From contig NZ_JAIWNX010000130.1 of the NCBI RefSeq assembly GCF_020217185.1, forward strand, positions 1 to 10,000: a stretch of DNA of 10,000 bases. The letters are read 5' to 3'. Origin of the DNA: Asticcacaulis sp. (GTDB taxonomy: Bacteria > Pseudomonadota > Alphaproteobacteria > Caulobacterales > Caulobacteraceae). The position numbers and the translations under genes were made by a program. How positions within the stretch are numbered: position 1 is the first letter of the stretch; each line of letters starts with the position of its first letter. This document shows, piece after piece, positions 1-7,114 of this stretch. The notes beneath the pieces were generated by a model, which saw only the letters and a program-made list of their open reading frames with translations, was not told the DNA's origin and made no database searches.

Positions 1-549
1 GACTGGCGCGCGCTTGACTGGCGGCCGGACGGACTCACGAAACCCGAAGGTCTCAAACTCGACCTTTGCGGCATCGCCAAAGGCTTTGCCGTCGATGCCG
101 TGACCGACAGGCTCAAGGCAACGCCGGGGGTACATTCGGCACTGATCGAGATTGGTGGCGAATTGAAAGCGTTCGGCATCCGGTCCGAAGGTCAGCCGTG
201 GTGGATTGAGATTGACCGCGCCGATAATGCGTCCGACACCGAAACCCTTGTGGCGCTCTGCGATCTGGCCGTGGCCACCACGGGCGACAGCCAGCGCTAT
301 TTTATCCATGACGGTGTGCGCCTGTCGCATACGATCGACGCCGCCACCGCCGCCCCGGTGCAGAGCGGCATCCGTCAGGTCAGCGTCTTTGATGCGCAGT
401 GCTGGCGCGCCGATGCGCTGGCCACCGCTCTGATGGTCATGGGCGAACAGCGTGCCATGTCTTTTGCACAAACCCATGCTATCCCTTGTCTGATGGGGCT
501 GAGCGACGGGCGTGAGGTGCTGAGCCCTGCCCTTGAGGACTGGCTATGA
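1..549 (+). CDS. apbE: FAD:protein FMN transferase (ApbE family), 3' part
   Basis: This is the C-terminal 182 residues of an ApbE-family protein; the 5' end lies left of the window and the frame is open from base 1. ApbE proteins move FMN from FAD onto a Thr or Ser of a target flavoprotein, usually at or outside the cytoplasmic membrane, using Mg2+. Family hallmarks seen are LDLCGIAKGFAVD (nt 58-96), IEIGGELKAFG, VATTGDSQRYF, the HTIDAATAAPV segment and the C-terminal RADALATAL stretch that supplies metal ligands in the family. Two positions look divergent: Cys where LDLGGIAKG usually has Gly or Ala, and IDAATAAPV where IDPxTGxPV is usual. The stop overlaps the start of the next gene by ATGA, so the two are translationally coupled. 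Family assignment is firm. Whether the donor is a PepSY-linked membrane reductase system is inferred from the partner gene. Confidence 0.9.
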   Translation, partial: DWRALDWRPDGLTKPEGLKLDLCGIAKGFAVDAVTDRLKATPGVHSALIEIGGELKAFGIRSEGQPWWIEIDRADNASDTETLVALCDLAVATTGDSQRYFIHDGVRLSHTIDAATAAPVQSGIRQVSVFDAQCWRADALATALMVMGEQRAMSFAQTHAIPCLMGLSDGREVLSPALEDWL

Positions 550-1859
550 TCGACTTCGTTACCACTGATCCGCTGCGCGTGGGACTGGCCGCCGGGGCCG
601 GCGTGTTGTGGATGCTGATGAGCGGCGTCATGCTGACGCGCGGTCGCACCCGTGCGTCGGCCGTGGCCGTCGATGCCCTGATCCTCTCGGCCTCGCAGAC
701 CGGGCAGGCCGAAGAACTGGCGCGCCATACGCACAAGGCGCTGAGCACGGGCGGTCTGACCACGCGCCTGATGTCGCTGGGCAAGGCAACGGTCGAAGAC
801 CTGCAACAGGCCAAACTGGTGCTCGTCGTGGCCTCGACCACCGGTGTCGGGGATGCCCCGGACGACGGCGCGGCCTTTGAGCGCGCACTTATGTCTGCGC
901 GTCCCGACCTGTCGGCCCAAAGCTTTGCCGTACTGGCCCTGGGCGACCGCAGCTACGAAGACTTCTGCGCCTTTGGCCATCGCGTGCACGACTGGTTTAC
1001 CGCCTGCGGCGCGACGGCCAAAAAACCGATCACCGAGGTCGATGATCTCGATGCAACGGCCCTGAAACAGTGGGAATCCTACCTCAAGGAATGGGGTGGC
1101 GCGGCGATGCAAGCGGATAATCCCTTCGTCACGACGCCCCTGATCGCGCGCGAACGGCTCAATGCCCACAGCGCGGCGGCGGGGCTTTACGCCATTGATT
1201 TCGCAATACCCGAAGGCGCGACGTGGGTGGCCGGCGATCTGGCCGAAATCCTGACGCCGTCCGGGCACCGTCGCGACTATTCCATCGCCTCCCTGCCCGA
1301 AGAGGGGCGGGTGCGCCTGTTTGTGCGCGAAGTCATCAAGGCCGACGGCTCACGCGGCGAAGGCTCCGGCCTGCTGACGACGCTTCCCTTGGGCGAAAAC
1401 GTGCCGCTGCGGCTGAAAACGCATAAGGGCTTCCAGGCCCCGTCGGGCAACGGTCCAGTGCTGCTGATCGCCGCCGGGTCGGGTCTGGCCGGCCTGCGGC
1501 CGCATCTGCTGGAATTGGCCGGGCGTGGGCGGGCGTGCTGGCTGATCTATGGCGAGCGCCATCCGCTGCACGATGGGCGTCTGTCTGATGAGATGCGCGG
1601 CTGGCAACACGGCGGGCGTCTCCGCAAGCTGGATCTGGCTTTTTCGCGTCCTGATGATGGCGTGAAAACCTATGTGCAGGACGTGATAGCCCAACAGGCC
1701 CCGGCCATCCGCGACTGGCTGGGGCAGGGCGGCAGCGTGCTGGTCTGCGGCGGGTTGGATATGGGGCGCGGAGTCGATGCGGCTCTGAAAGAGGCGCTTG
1801 GCCCGGACTGGCTGGAGGCCGCGCTCAGCGACGGGCGTTATCGCCGCGACCTGTATTGA
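546..1859 (+). CDS. Membrane-anchored flavodoxin/FAD/NAD(P)H diflavin reductase (CysJ/CPR-like)
   Basis: The 437-residue protein has three parts. Residues about 10-30 form one hydrophobic N-terminal helix (anchor). Residues about 43-185 are a flavodoxin domain with the FMN phosphate loop SQTGQA (50-55), ASTTGVGDAPDDG and ALGDRSYEDFC. The rest is a ferredoxin-reductase-like module with the FAD motif RDYS (243-246), GSGLLTTLPLGE, the nucleotide-binding AAGSGLAG (Gly311/Gly313) and the terminal RYRRDLY, close to the RYxRDVY end of CysJ and cytochrome P450 reductases. It is much shorter than CysJ (about 600 residues) because the helical connecting domain is largely missing. Expected role: passing electrons from NAD(P)H through FAD and FMN to a membrane partner. 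Proteins of this build are often called sulfite reductase alpha subunit, but no hemoprotein subunit is present. The ApbE neighbour and the Fur site just downstream favour ferric or siderophore reduction with a PepSY-type protein; that role is inference. Confidence 0.88.
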   Translation: MIDFVTTDPLRVGLAAGAGVLWMLMSGVMLTRGRTRASAVAVDALILSASQTGQAEELARHTHKALSTGGLTTRLMSLGKATVEDLQQAKLVLVVASTTGVGDAPDDGAAFERALMSARPDLSAQSFAVLALGDRSYEDFCAFGHRVHDWFTACGATAKKPITEVDDLDATALKQWESYLKEWGGAAMQADNPFVTTPLIARERLNAHSAAAGLYAIDFAIPEGATWVAGDLAEILTPSGHRRDYSIASLPEEGRVRLFVREVIKADGSRGEGSGLLTTLPLGENVPLRLKTHKGFQAPSGNGPVLLIAAGSGLAGLRPHLLELAGRGRACWLIYGERHPLHDGRLSDEMRGWQHGGRLRKLDLAFSRPDDGVKTYVQDVIAQQAPAIRDWLGQGGSVLVCGGLDMGRGVDAALKEALGPDWLEAALSDGRYRRDLY

Positions 1860-1862
1860 TCC

Positions 1863-1896
1863 AAAAAAGAACCCGCCTCAGACTGAGGCGGGTTTT
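1863..1896. terminator. Rho-independent terminator, bidirectional but stronger leftward
   Basis: An 11-bp perfect stem (1870-1880 with 1884-1894, AACCCGCCTCA / TGAGGCGGGTT) encloses a 3-nt loop. On the + strand only four T follow (1893-1896), about 10 nt after the diflavin reductase stop, enough for a modest terminator. On the minus strand the stem is followed by TTCTTTTTT (complement of 1863-1871), a much better U tract. No long minus-strand gene ends here, so the asymmetry suggests a short leftward transcript. Confidence 0.85.
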
Positions 1897-1975
1897 GAGT
1901 GCACCGAGGATAATTGAGCGACAAGACGTCCCTCAGAAAGCGCCGGAAGGGGAGGCTGTCCGGTCCCGAACGCTT
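1863..1975 (-). ncRNA. Candidate Fur-repressed small RNA (about 110 nt, RyhB-like in role)
   Basis: The call rests on a complete transcription unit with no convincing reading frame: a leftward promoter (1981-2010), a Fur box against its -35, and a terminator with a good U tract on this strand. The predicted start is near 1973-1975. In the deduced RNA, 1963-1959 (CCGGA) pairs with 1947-1943 (UCCGG), leaving an 11-nt loop CAGCCUCCCCU. The CCUCCCC in it is complementary to Shine-Dalgarno-like GGGGAGG, the arrangement seen in several alphaproteobacterial trans-acting sRNAs. A weaker second hairpin (1934-1932/1918-1916 plus 1930-1928/1922-1920) and an A/U-rich single-stranded stretch (about 1908-1915) precede the terminator, whose U tail would suit Hfq. 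No homologue is recognised. The alternative is that the terminator merely serves the convergent + strand operon and the promoter match is chance. Everything beyond the sequence signals is inference. Confidence 0.42.
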
Positions 1976-1980
1976 GAGAC

Positions 1981-2010
1981 TATCTAACCCTGACTGCGCG
2001 CATTCGTCAA
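1981..2010 (-). promoter_or_regulatory. Leftward sigma70-type promoter overlapping the Fur box
   Basis: On the minus strand, TTGACG (complement of 2005-2010) and TAGATA (complement of 1981-1986) are separated by 18 bp. The -35 matches 5 of 6 bases of TTGACA and is the form found in the Caulobacter housekeeping consensus (TTGACGS with a GCTANAWC -10). The -10 block GTTAGATA agrees at 6 of 8 positions of the latter, counting N as agreement, though it is weak against E. coli TATAAT. Predicted initiation is around 1973-1975. The Fur site overlaps the upstream edge of the -35, so bound Fur would block polymerase. Confidence 0.5.
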
Positions 2011-2027
2011 TGAGAATTATTCGCATT
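2009..2027. promoter_or_regulatory. Fur box
   Basis: The 19-mer AATGAGAATTATTCGCATT is a 9-1-9 inverted repeat centred on 2018 with one mismatched pair (the left half is AATGAGAAT; the right half complements to AATGCGAAT). It agrees with the classical 7-1-7 Fur core TGATAATnATTATCA at 11 of 14 positions. It touches the -35 of the leftward promoter and lies about 100 nt upstream of the start codon at 2129. The best-supported target is the leftward transcript; the rightward secreted-protein gene may be co-regulated. The ApbE/diflavin operon next door fits an iron-responsive locus. Confidence 0.72.
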
Positions 2028-2041
2028 ATTGGCTTTGCAGG

Positions 2042-2064
2042 TTTCCGTTCACGGAAATGCGAAT
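2042..2064. repeat. Hairpin plus a second Fur-like half-site
   Basis: TTTCCG (2042-2047) and CGGAAA (2052-2057) form a 6-bp inverted repeat around TTCA. Overlapping its right arm, AATGCGAAT (2056-2064) is the exact reverse complement of the right half of the Fur box (2019-2027), with 28 nt between the two. The DNA could give Fur a second weaker contact toward the rightward gene, or the two 9-nt arms could pair around the small hairpin. Function is not established. Confidence 0.4.
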
Positions 2065-2084
2065 AGGTGCTGAGGCGATTTCGG

Positions 2085-2096
2085 TTACACTTGTAA
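2085..2096. promoter_or_regulatory. TTACA-CT-TGTAA inverted repeat in the 5' region of the secreted-protein gene
   Basis: Perfect 5-bp arms TTACA and TGTAA flank a 2-nt centre, 32 nt before the ATG at 2129. TACACT (2086-2091) inside it could also be a -10 element, but no good -35 lies 16-18 bp upstream. It may be an operator or the core of a promoter for a non-housekeeping sigma factor. I cannot name the binding protein. Confidence 0.25.
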
Positions 2097-2128
2097 GCGG
2101 ATGCAATAACCGCGAGGGTACAAACCGC

Positions 2129-2527
2129 ATGAAGTCAATGGCTGCCCTGCTTGGAGGTTTGTGTCTGGCCTTTGCAGCCGGGCAGGTGGCGGCGCAGCCG
2201 TGCGAGCGGACGATTACCCTCGATATCCGCACCATAGACTACAAATCCAAACCCTATGATCCGATGCTCAAACCTCTGCTCGACAAGGTCGATCCGGACA
2301 CTGGCCGCATCGAACTGACCTTTGCCTCGGCACGGGTGCACCCGGAAATCGTCGATCTTCAAGCCGCTGGCCTCAAATACGTGCAGTCGAAGATCACGCT
2401 TCAGGGCTACGACCCCGCTCTGATCCAGCGTCAGGAGGTCATGCTGCCGCGCAGTTTTGCCGGCAAGGATGAGCTTTACCGCCTGATTGTCACCTATGGC
2501 CCCAAGGAACACGCGCCCGCCTGCTGA
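2129..2527 (+). CDS. Small secreted protein of unknown function
   Basis: This is a 132-residue protein that I do not recognise. Residues 1-22 look like a Sec signal peptide: Lys2, a hydrophobic core (ALLGGLCLAFAAG) and VAA before the likely cleavage site at Gln23. Cys12 is not in a proper lipobox, so a lipoprotein is unlikely. The mature part of about 110 residues has one Cys near each end (PCER and the terminal PAC), which could form a disulfide in the periplasm, and alternating polar/hydrophobic stretches suggesting beta structure. The start at 2129 is chosen because GAGGG (2114-2118) sits 10 nt upstream and the signal peptide then begins at the N-terminus; an in-frame ATG at 2057 would add 24 residues ahead of it, has no ribosome site and lies in a hairpin. 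The photolyase gene follows after 31 nt, so they may be co-transcribed. The upstream Fur box raises the possibility of iron control. Confidence 0.75.
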   Translation: MKSMAALLGGLCLAFAAGQVAAQPCERTITLDIRTIDYKSKPYDPMLKPLLDKVDPDTGRIELTFASARVHPEIVDLQAAGLKYVQSKITLQGYDPALIQRQEVMLPRSFAGKDELYRLIVTYGPKEHAPAC

Positions 2528-2558
2528 ACCGTGACCGTGTGCGGGTCGTATTGGCCAC

Positions 2559-4079
2559 ATGGGTACACTCAGGCTTGTTCTTGCGGATCAGTTGTCGGCG
2601 CGGCTCGACATCCGAACCCGCGCCGATAAGGAAACCGACGTTTTTCTGATGGCGGAGGTGGCCGAAGAGGCCAGCTATGTCCGACACCACGTCAAGAAGA
2701 TCGCCTTCCTGTTTTCAGCCATGCGCCACTACGCTGAGGCCTTGCAACAGGCCGGCTATCGCGTGCGCTATGTACGGTTTGATGATCCGGACAATACCCA
2801 CAGCCTGAAGGGCGAAATCGAACGCGCCCGCACGGAACTGAACCTGTCAGACGTGCAGGTGACCGAGCCCGGCGAATGGCGGCTGAAGCAGGTCTTTGCC
2901 GCCATGGACGACCTAACCCTGCTCGAAGACAACCGCTTCCTCTGTTCGCCGCAGTGGTTTTCACGCTGGGCCGAAGGGCGCAAACAACTGCGTATGGAGT
3001 ATTTCTACCGCGAAATGCGCCGCGCCCGCGGCATACTGATGGACGATGGCAAGCCGTGCGGTGGCGAATGGAATTACGACGCTGAAAACCGCGCGCCGCC
3101 GCGCGACGGTCTGGTCATTCCGCGCCGCCTTAGCTTCCGCAAGGATGCCATCACGCGCGAGGTGCTCGATCTGGTCGCCAGAGCCTTTCCGGACAATCCC
3201 GGTCAGCTTGAGCCCTTCCATTTTGCGGTGACGCGCTCGCAGGCGCTGAGAGAACTCGATCACTTTGTGGCGCACATCCTGCCGCAGTTCGGCACCTGGC
3301 AGGACGCCATGCTGGGGCGTGAGCCCTATATGTATCATTCGCTGCTCTCGGCCTATATCAATGCTGGTCTGCTCTATCCGCTGGAAGTCTGTCAGGCCGC
3401 TGAGCGCGCCTATCGCGAAGACGGTGCGCCGCTAAATGCCGTCGAAGGCTTTATCCGTCAGGTGCTGGGCTGGCGTGAATATGTGCGCGGCCTCTACTGG
3501 CATTCCATGCCAGACTATGGGGCGATGAATGCGCTGGACGCCCACGAAGACCTGCCGTGGTTCTACTGGTCCGGCGACACGCAGATGAACTGCGTTCGCA
3601 CGGCGGTGGCGCATACTCTGGAGCACGCCTATTCGCACCATATTCAACGGCTGATGATTACCGGCAATTTCGCCCTGCTGGCCGGGATTGATCCAAAACA
3701 GGTGCACGAATGGTATCTGGCCGTCTATGCCGACGCCTATGAGTGGGTGGAACTGCCTAATACGCTCGGCATGGCGTTGCACGCCGACGGCGGGATTATG
3801 GCCTCAAAGCCCTACGCGGCGTCGGGCGCCTATATCAACCGCATGAGCGACTATTGCAAAGACTGTCACTATCGGTTCGATGTGCCGGTCGGTGAAAAAG
3901 CCTGTCCATTCAACGCCCTGTACTGGGATTTTATGGCACGTCACGAACAGCGTTTCCGCAAAAATCCGCGCCTGTCCTACGTCTATGCCAACTGGGCGCG
4001 CATGGGTGACGACAAGCAGGCGGCCCTGCGCCGACAGGCACAGGCGCATCTTCAGGCCATGCGCGAAGGCCGTCTGTGA
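2559..4079 (+). CDS. phrB: FeS-cluster bacterial cryptochrome/(6-4) photolyase (PhrB type)
   Basis: This 506-residue protein belongs to the FeS-BCP / prokaryotic (6-4) photolyase group, which repairs UV (6-4) photoproducts with light and carries FAD, a [4Fe-4S] cluster and, in characterised members, a lumazine antenna. The N-terminal half is the alpha/beta antenna domain beginning [10 protein letters not shown]. The C-terminal half is the helical FAD domain with [16 protein letters not shown] and [20 protein letters not shown]. Cluster cysteines are Cys345, Cys433, Cys436 and Cys449; their spacing of 88, 3 and 13 equals that of Cys350, 438, 441 and 454 in Agrobacterium PhrB. His360-His361 correspond to its active-site His pair. 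All key residues are present and the length is typical, so it should be a working enzyme. The ribosome site before the ATG is poor, suggesting low or coupled translation. Its stop overlaps the DUF2256 start. Family assignment is firm; substrate follows from family knowledge. Confidence 0.95.
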   Translation: MGTLRLVLADQLSARLDIRTRADKETDVFLMAEVAEEASYVRHHVKKIAFLFSAMRHYAEALQQAGYRVRYVRFDDPDNTHSLKGEIERARTELNLSDVQVTEPGEWRLKQVFAAMDDLTLLEDNRFLCSPQWFSRWAEGRKQLRMEYFYREMRRARGILMDDGKPCGGEWNYDAENRAPPRDGLVIPRRLSFRKDAITREVLDLVARAFPDNPGQLEPFHFAVTRSQALRELDHFVAHILPQFGTWQDAMLGREPYMYHSLLSAYINAGLLYPLEVCQAAERAYREDGAPLNAVEGFIRQVLGWREYVRGLYWHSMPDYGAMNALDAHEDLPWFYWSGDTQMNCVRTAVAHTLEHAYSHHIQRLMITGNFALLAGIDPKQVHEWYLAVYADAYEWVELPNTLGMALHADGGIMASKPYAASGAYINRMSDYCKDCHYRFDVPVGEKACPFNALYWDFMARHEQRFRKNPRLSYVYANWARMGDDKQAALRRQAQAHLQAMREGRL

Positions 4080-4231
4080 TGCCACGCGGGGTAAAGAAAT
4101 CCGATCTGCCGCAAAAGACCTGTCAGGGGTGCGGCCTGCCCTTCACCTGGCGCAAAAAGTGGGAAAAGGTGTGGGCAGAGGTGCGCTATTGCTCGGACCG
4201 CTGCCGTCGGGCTAAAAAGAGCGCCCGATAA
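4079..4231 (+). CDS. DUF2256 small zinc-ribbon-like protein
   Basis: This is a 50-residue basic protein whose ATG shares its A with the TGA of the photolyase gene (TGATG), so it is probably translated by re-initiation. It contains [14 protein letters not shown] (Cys15, Cys18) and YCSDRC (Cys38, Cys42), four cysteines laid out as a zinc ribbon, and Trp24, Trp28 and Trp32. The pattern CxxCxxPFxWRKKW...YCSxRC is the signature of DUF2256. Such proteins are found next to FeS-BCP photolyase genes in many bacteria, and sometimes fused to related proteins, but no function has been shown that I know of. A role in photolyase maturation, metal handling or DNA contact is a guess from the coupling and the basic ends. 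Confidence 0.88.
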   Translation: MPRGVKKSDLPQKTCQGCGLPFTWRKKWEKVWAEVRYCSDRCRRAKKSAR

Positions 4232-4245
4232 CCGGAACCGCCCTC

Positions 4246-5421
4246 ATGACCCTGCCGCCGCTCAATCCGGTCTATGCCGGGCTTGGCACGACCATCTTCA
4301 CCACCATGTCGGCGCTGGCGGCGGAGACCGGTGCTATCAATCTGGGGCAGGGCTTTCCCGAAACAGACGGCTTCCCGGAGGTGCGTGAGGCCGCCGCCCG
4401 CGCCCTGATCGACGGTTCAAACCAGTATGCGCCAATGAAGGGGCAGGCCGCGTTGCTGGAGGCGGTGGCGGGGTTTTATAGCCGCACGCAGGGCCTCAGC
4501 CTTGATCCGGCAAAAAATGTGCTGATCACCTCCGGCGCGACCGAAGCGCTGGCGGCTTCGGTGTTCTCGCTGATTTCGCCGGGCGATGAGGTGATTGTTT
4601 TTGAGCCCCATTACGACGCCTATGCGCCCCTGATCGAACGCGCCGGGGGCGTGGTGGTGCGTGTGCGCCTCAGCCCGCCCGACTGGCGCTTTACCGAGGC
4701 GCAACTGACCAAAGCCTTTTCGCCGCGCACGCGCATGGTGATGGTCACCACGCCCAACAATCCGACCACCCGCCTTATGTCGCCCGAAGACTGGGCGCTG
4801 CTGGGGCGGTTCTGCATCGCGCATCAGGCCTATGTGGTGTCGGACGAGGTGTGGGAGCAGGTGGTGTTCGACGGTGCGGCGCATCACGGCGTGCTGAACG
4901 TCCCCGGACTGGAGACTTTGGGGGTCAAGATCGGCTCGGCAGGCAAACTGTTTGCCCTGACCGGCTGGAAGGTCGGCTTTGTCTGCGCCCATGAGCGCCT
5001 GATCAGCCAGATGGCCAAGGCGCATCAGTTCCTGACCTTCGCCACGCCGCCCATGCTGCAATCGGCCGTCGCCTTTGGTCTGGGCCTGCCCGACAGCCGC
5101 TTTGCCGAAGAGGTGGCCGCCCTTCAACGCTCGCGTGATCGCCTGCGCGCCGGGCTAGAGGCCGAAGGCTTCCGCACTTTGCCGTCCGAAGGCACTTATT
5201 TCCTCAATATCGACCTGCCGGGGTCGGGTGTGGTTCTGGACGGGCAGTCTTTTGCCTTGCGCGCCGTCAAAGAAGCCGGTGTGGCCACCATTCCGCTCGA
5301 TGCCTTCTGCGCGCCCGGCGGCGAGGACCTGCCGGTTGTCCGCCTGTGCTTTGCCAAGAGCGATGTGACGCTGGATCGTGGCATTGAACGCCTCAGCGCC
5401 GCGCGGCAGTTGTTGAGCTGA
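4246..5421 (+). CDS. Class I/II pyridoxal-phosphate aminotransferase
   Basis: This 391-residue fold-type I aminotransferase is complete at both ends. Seen are INLGQGFPETDGFP and YAPMKGQAALLEAV near the N-terminus, SGATEAL in the cofactor phosphate region, TPNNPTTR (Asn172), VSDEVWE (Asp200, pairs with the pyridine nitrogen), SAGKLFALTGWKVGF with the Schiff-base lysine Lys234, and VRLCFAK with Arg366 for the substrate carboxylate. The GKLFALTGWKVG form and overall pattern resemble the YbdL methionine / kynurenine (glutamine transaminase K) aminotransferase group, acting in the cytosol on aromatic or sulfur amino acids and their oxo-acids; the exact substrate cannot be read from sequence. It starts 14 nt after the DUF2256 gene, so it is likely in the photolyase transcript, although no functional link is evident. 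No clear terminator follows its stop. Confidence 0.9.
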   Translation: MTLPPLNPVYAGLGTTIFTTMSALAAETGAINLGQGFPETDGFPEVREAAARALIDGSNQYAPMKGQAALLEAVAGFYSRTQGLSLDPAKNVLITSGATEALAASVFSLISPGDEVIVFEPHYDAYAPLIERAGGVVVRVRLSPPDWRFTEAQLTKAFSPRTRMVMVTTPNNPTTRLMSPEDWALLGRFCIAHQAYVVSDEVWEQVVFDGAAHHGVLNVPGLETLGVKIGSAGKLFALTGWKVGFVCAHERLISQMAKAHQFLTFATPPMLQSAVAFGLGLPDSRFAEEVAALQRSRDRLRAGLEAEGFRTLPSEGTYFLNIDLPGSGVVLDGQSFALRAVKEAGVATIPLDAFCAPGGEDLPVVRLCFAKSDVTLDRGIERLSAARQLLS

Positions 5422-5448
5422 GATTGCCTCTTTTCCCGTGTGAGAAAT

Positions 5449-5477
5449 GCGCTAATCTGTGATCACAGTTTTAGCGC
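5449..5477. promoter_or_regulatory. CTGTGATCACAG palindrome with outer inverted arms, candidate mmsA operator
   Basis: A perfect 12-bp palindrome (5457-5468) is flanked by GCGCTAA (5449-5455) and TTAGCGC (5471-5477), giving a nearly continuous 29-bp dyad with 1 and 2 unpaired bases between inner and outer arms. It lies 55-83 nt before the mmsA ATG. The inner TGTGA/TCACA halves look like CRP-FNR half-sites but with no spacer between them; GntR-type regulators often use compact palindromes like this. It lacks a T run, so it is not a terminator for the aminotransferase. Confidence 0.45.
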
Positions 5478-5517
5478 GTATCGGGTCCTAAAACCGGACC
5501 ACTTTCCGGGATGCGCT
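5473..5517. repeat. Intergenic palindromic repeat (alphaproteobacterial hairpin element)
   Basis: AGCGCGTATCGG (5473-5484) pairs with CCGGGATGCGCT (5506-5517) with two G-T wobbles and one mismatch. GGTCC (5484-5488) and GGACC (5496-5500) make an inner stem around TAAAACC. The wording AAAACCGG...CCACTTTCCGGGATGCGC resembles a short dispersed palindrome that I associate with intergenic regions of Rhizobiales and Caulobacterales; copy number in this genome is not visible here. Its left arm shares AGCGC with the preceding dyad, so the two hairpins exclude each other in RNA. Confidence 0.5.
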
Positions 5518-5520
5518 TGT

Positions 5521-5524
5521 GGAG
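5521..5524 (+). promoter_or_regulatory. mmsA: Ribosome binding site deciding the mmsA start
   Basis: GGAG with a 7-nt spacer precedes the ATG at 5532. The in-frame ATG at 5511 lies in the right arm of the palindromic repeat and has no ribosome site, so 5532 is the better start. Confidence 0.75.
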
Positions 5525-5531
5525 ACACCCC

Positions 5532-7031
<1,500 letters not shown>

Positions 7032-7114
7032 GGGCGTTTTTGTCCCTTAGCGGCCATGGGTCACTGTCGAGTTGCAGTGGGTGGGAACCGGACGCAGCGG
7101 CTTGTTGTCGCGCC

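Noticed and set aside
375..1268. Long minus-strand open frame opposite apbE and the diflavin reductase
   Set aside because: The product is low-complexity, rich in Arg, Gly and His, with no domain. It is the usual antisense shadow of a GC-rich gene.
1838..2026. 62-codon minus-strand reading frame across the intergenic region
   Set aside because: It begins inside the Fur box, upstream of the predicted transcription start, has no ribosome site, reads through the terminator stem into the end of the diflavin reductase gene, and its product resembles nothing.
2057..2128. Upstream in-frame extension of the secreted protein
   Set aside because: It would bury the signal peptide behind 24 polar residues, starts in a hairpin arm and lacks a ribosome site.
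5457..5468. CRP/FNR site upstream of mmsA
   Set aside because: The TGTGA and TCACA halves abut directly, whereas CRP sites need a 6-bp spacer, so the palindrome was kept only as an unassigned operator candidate.
5511..5531. Upstream ATG for mmsA
   Set aside because: It lies in the palindromic repeat with no ribosome site; the ATG at 5532 has GGAG at good spacing and gives the family's normal N-terminus.
7062..7079. CACTG/CAGTG hairpin between the convergent mmsA and kdpE genes as a terminator
   Set aside because: It has only 5 bp with an 8-nt loop and no T run on either side. Nothing else in 7032-7114 looks like a terminator.
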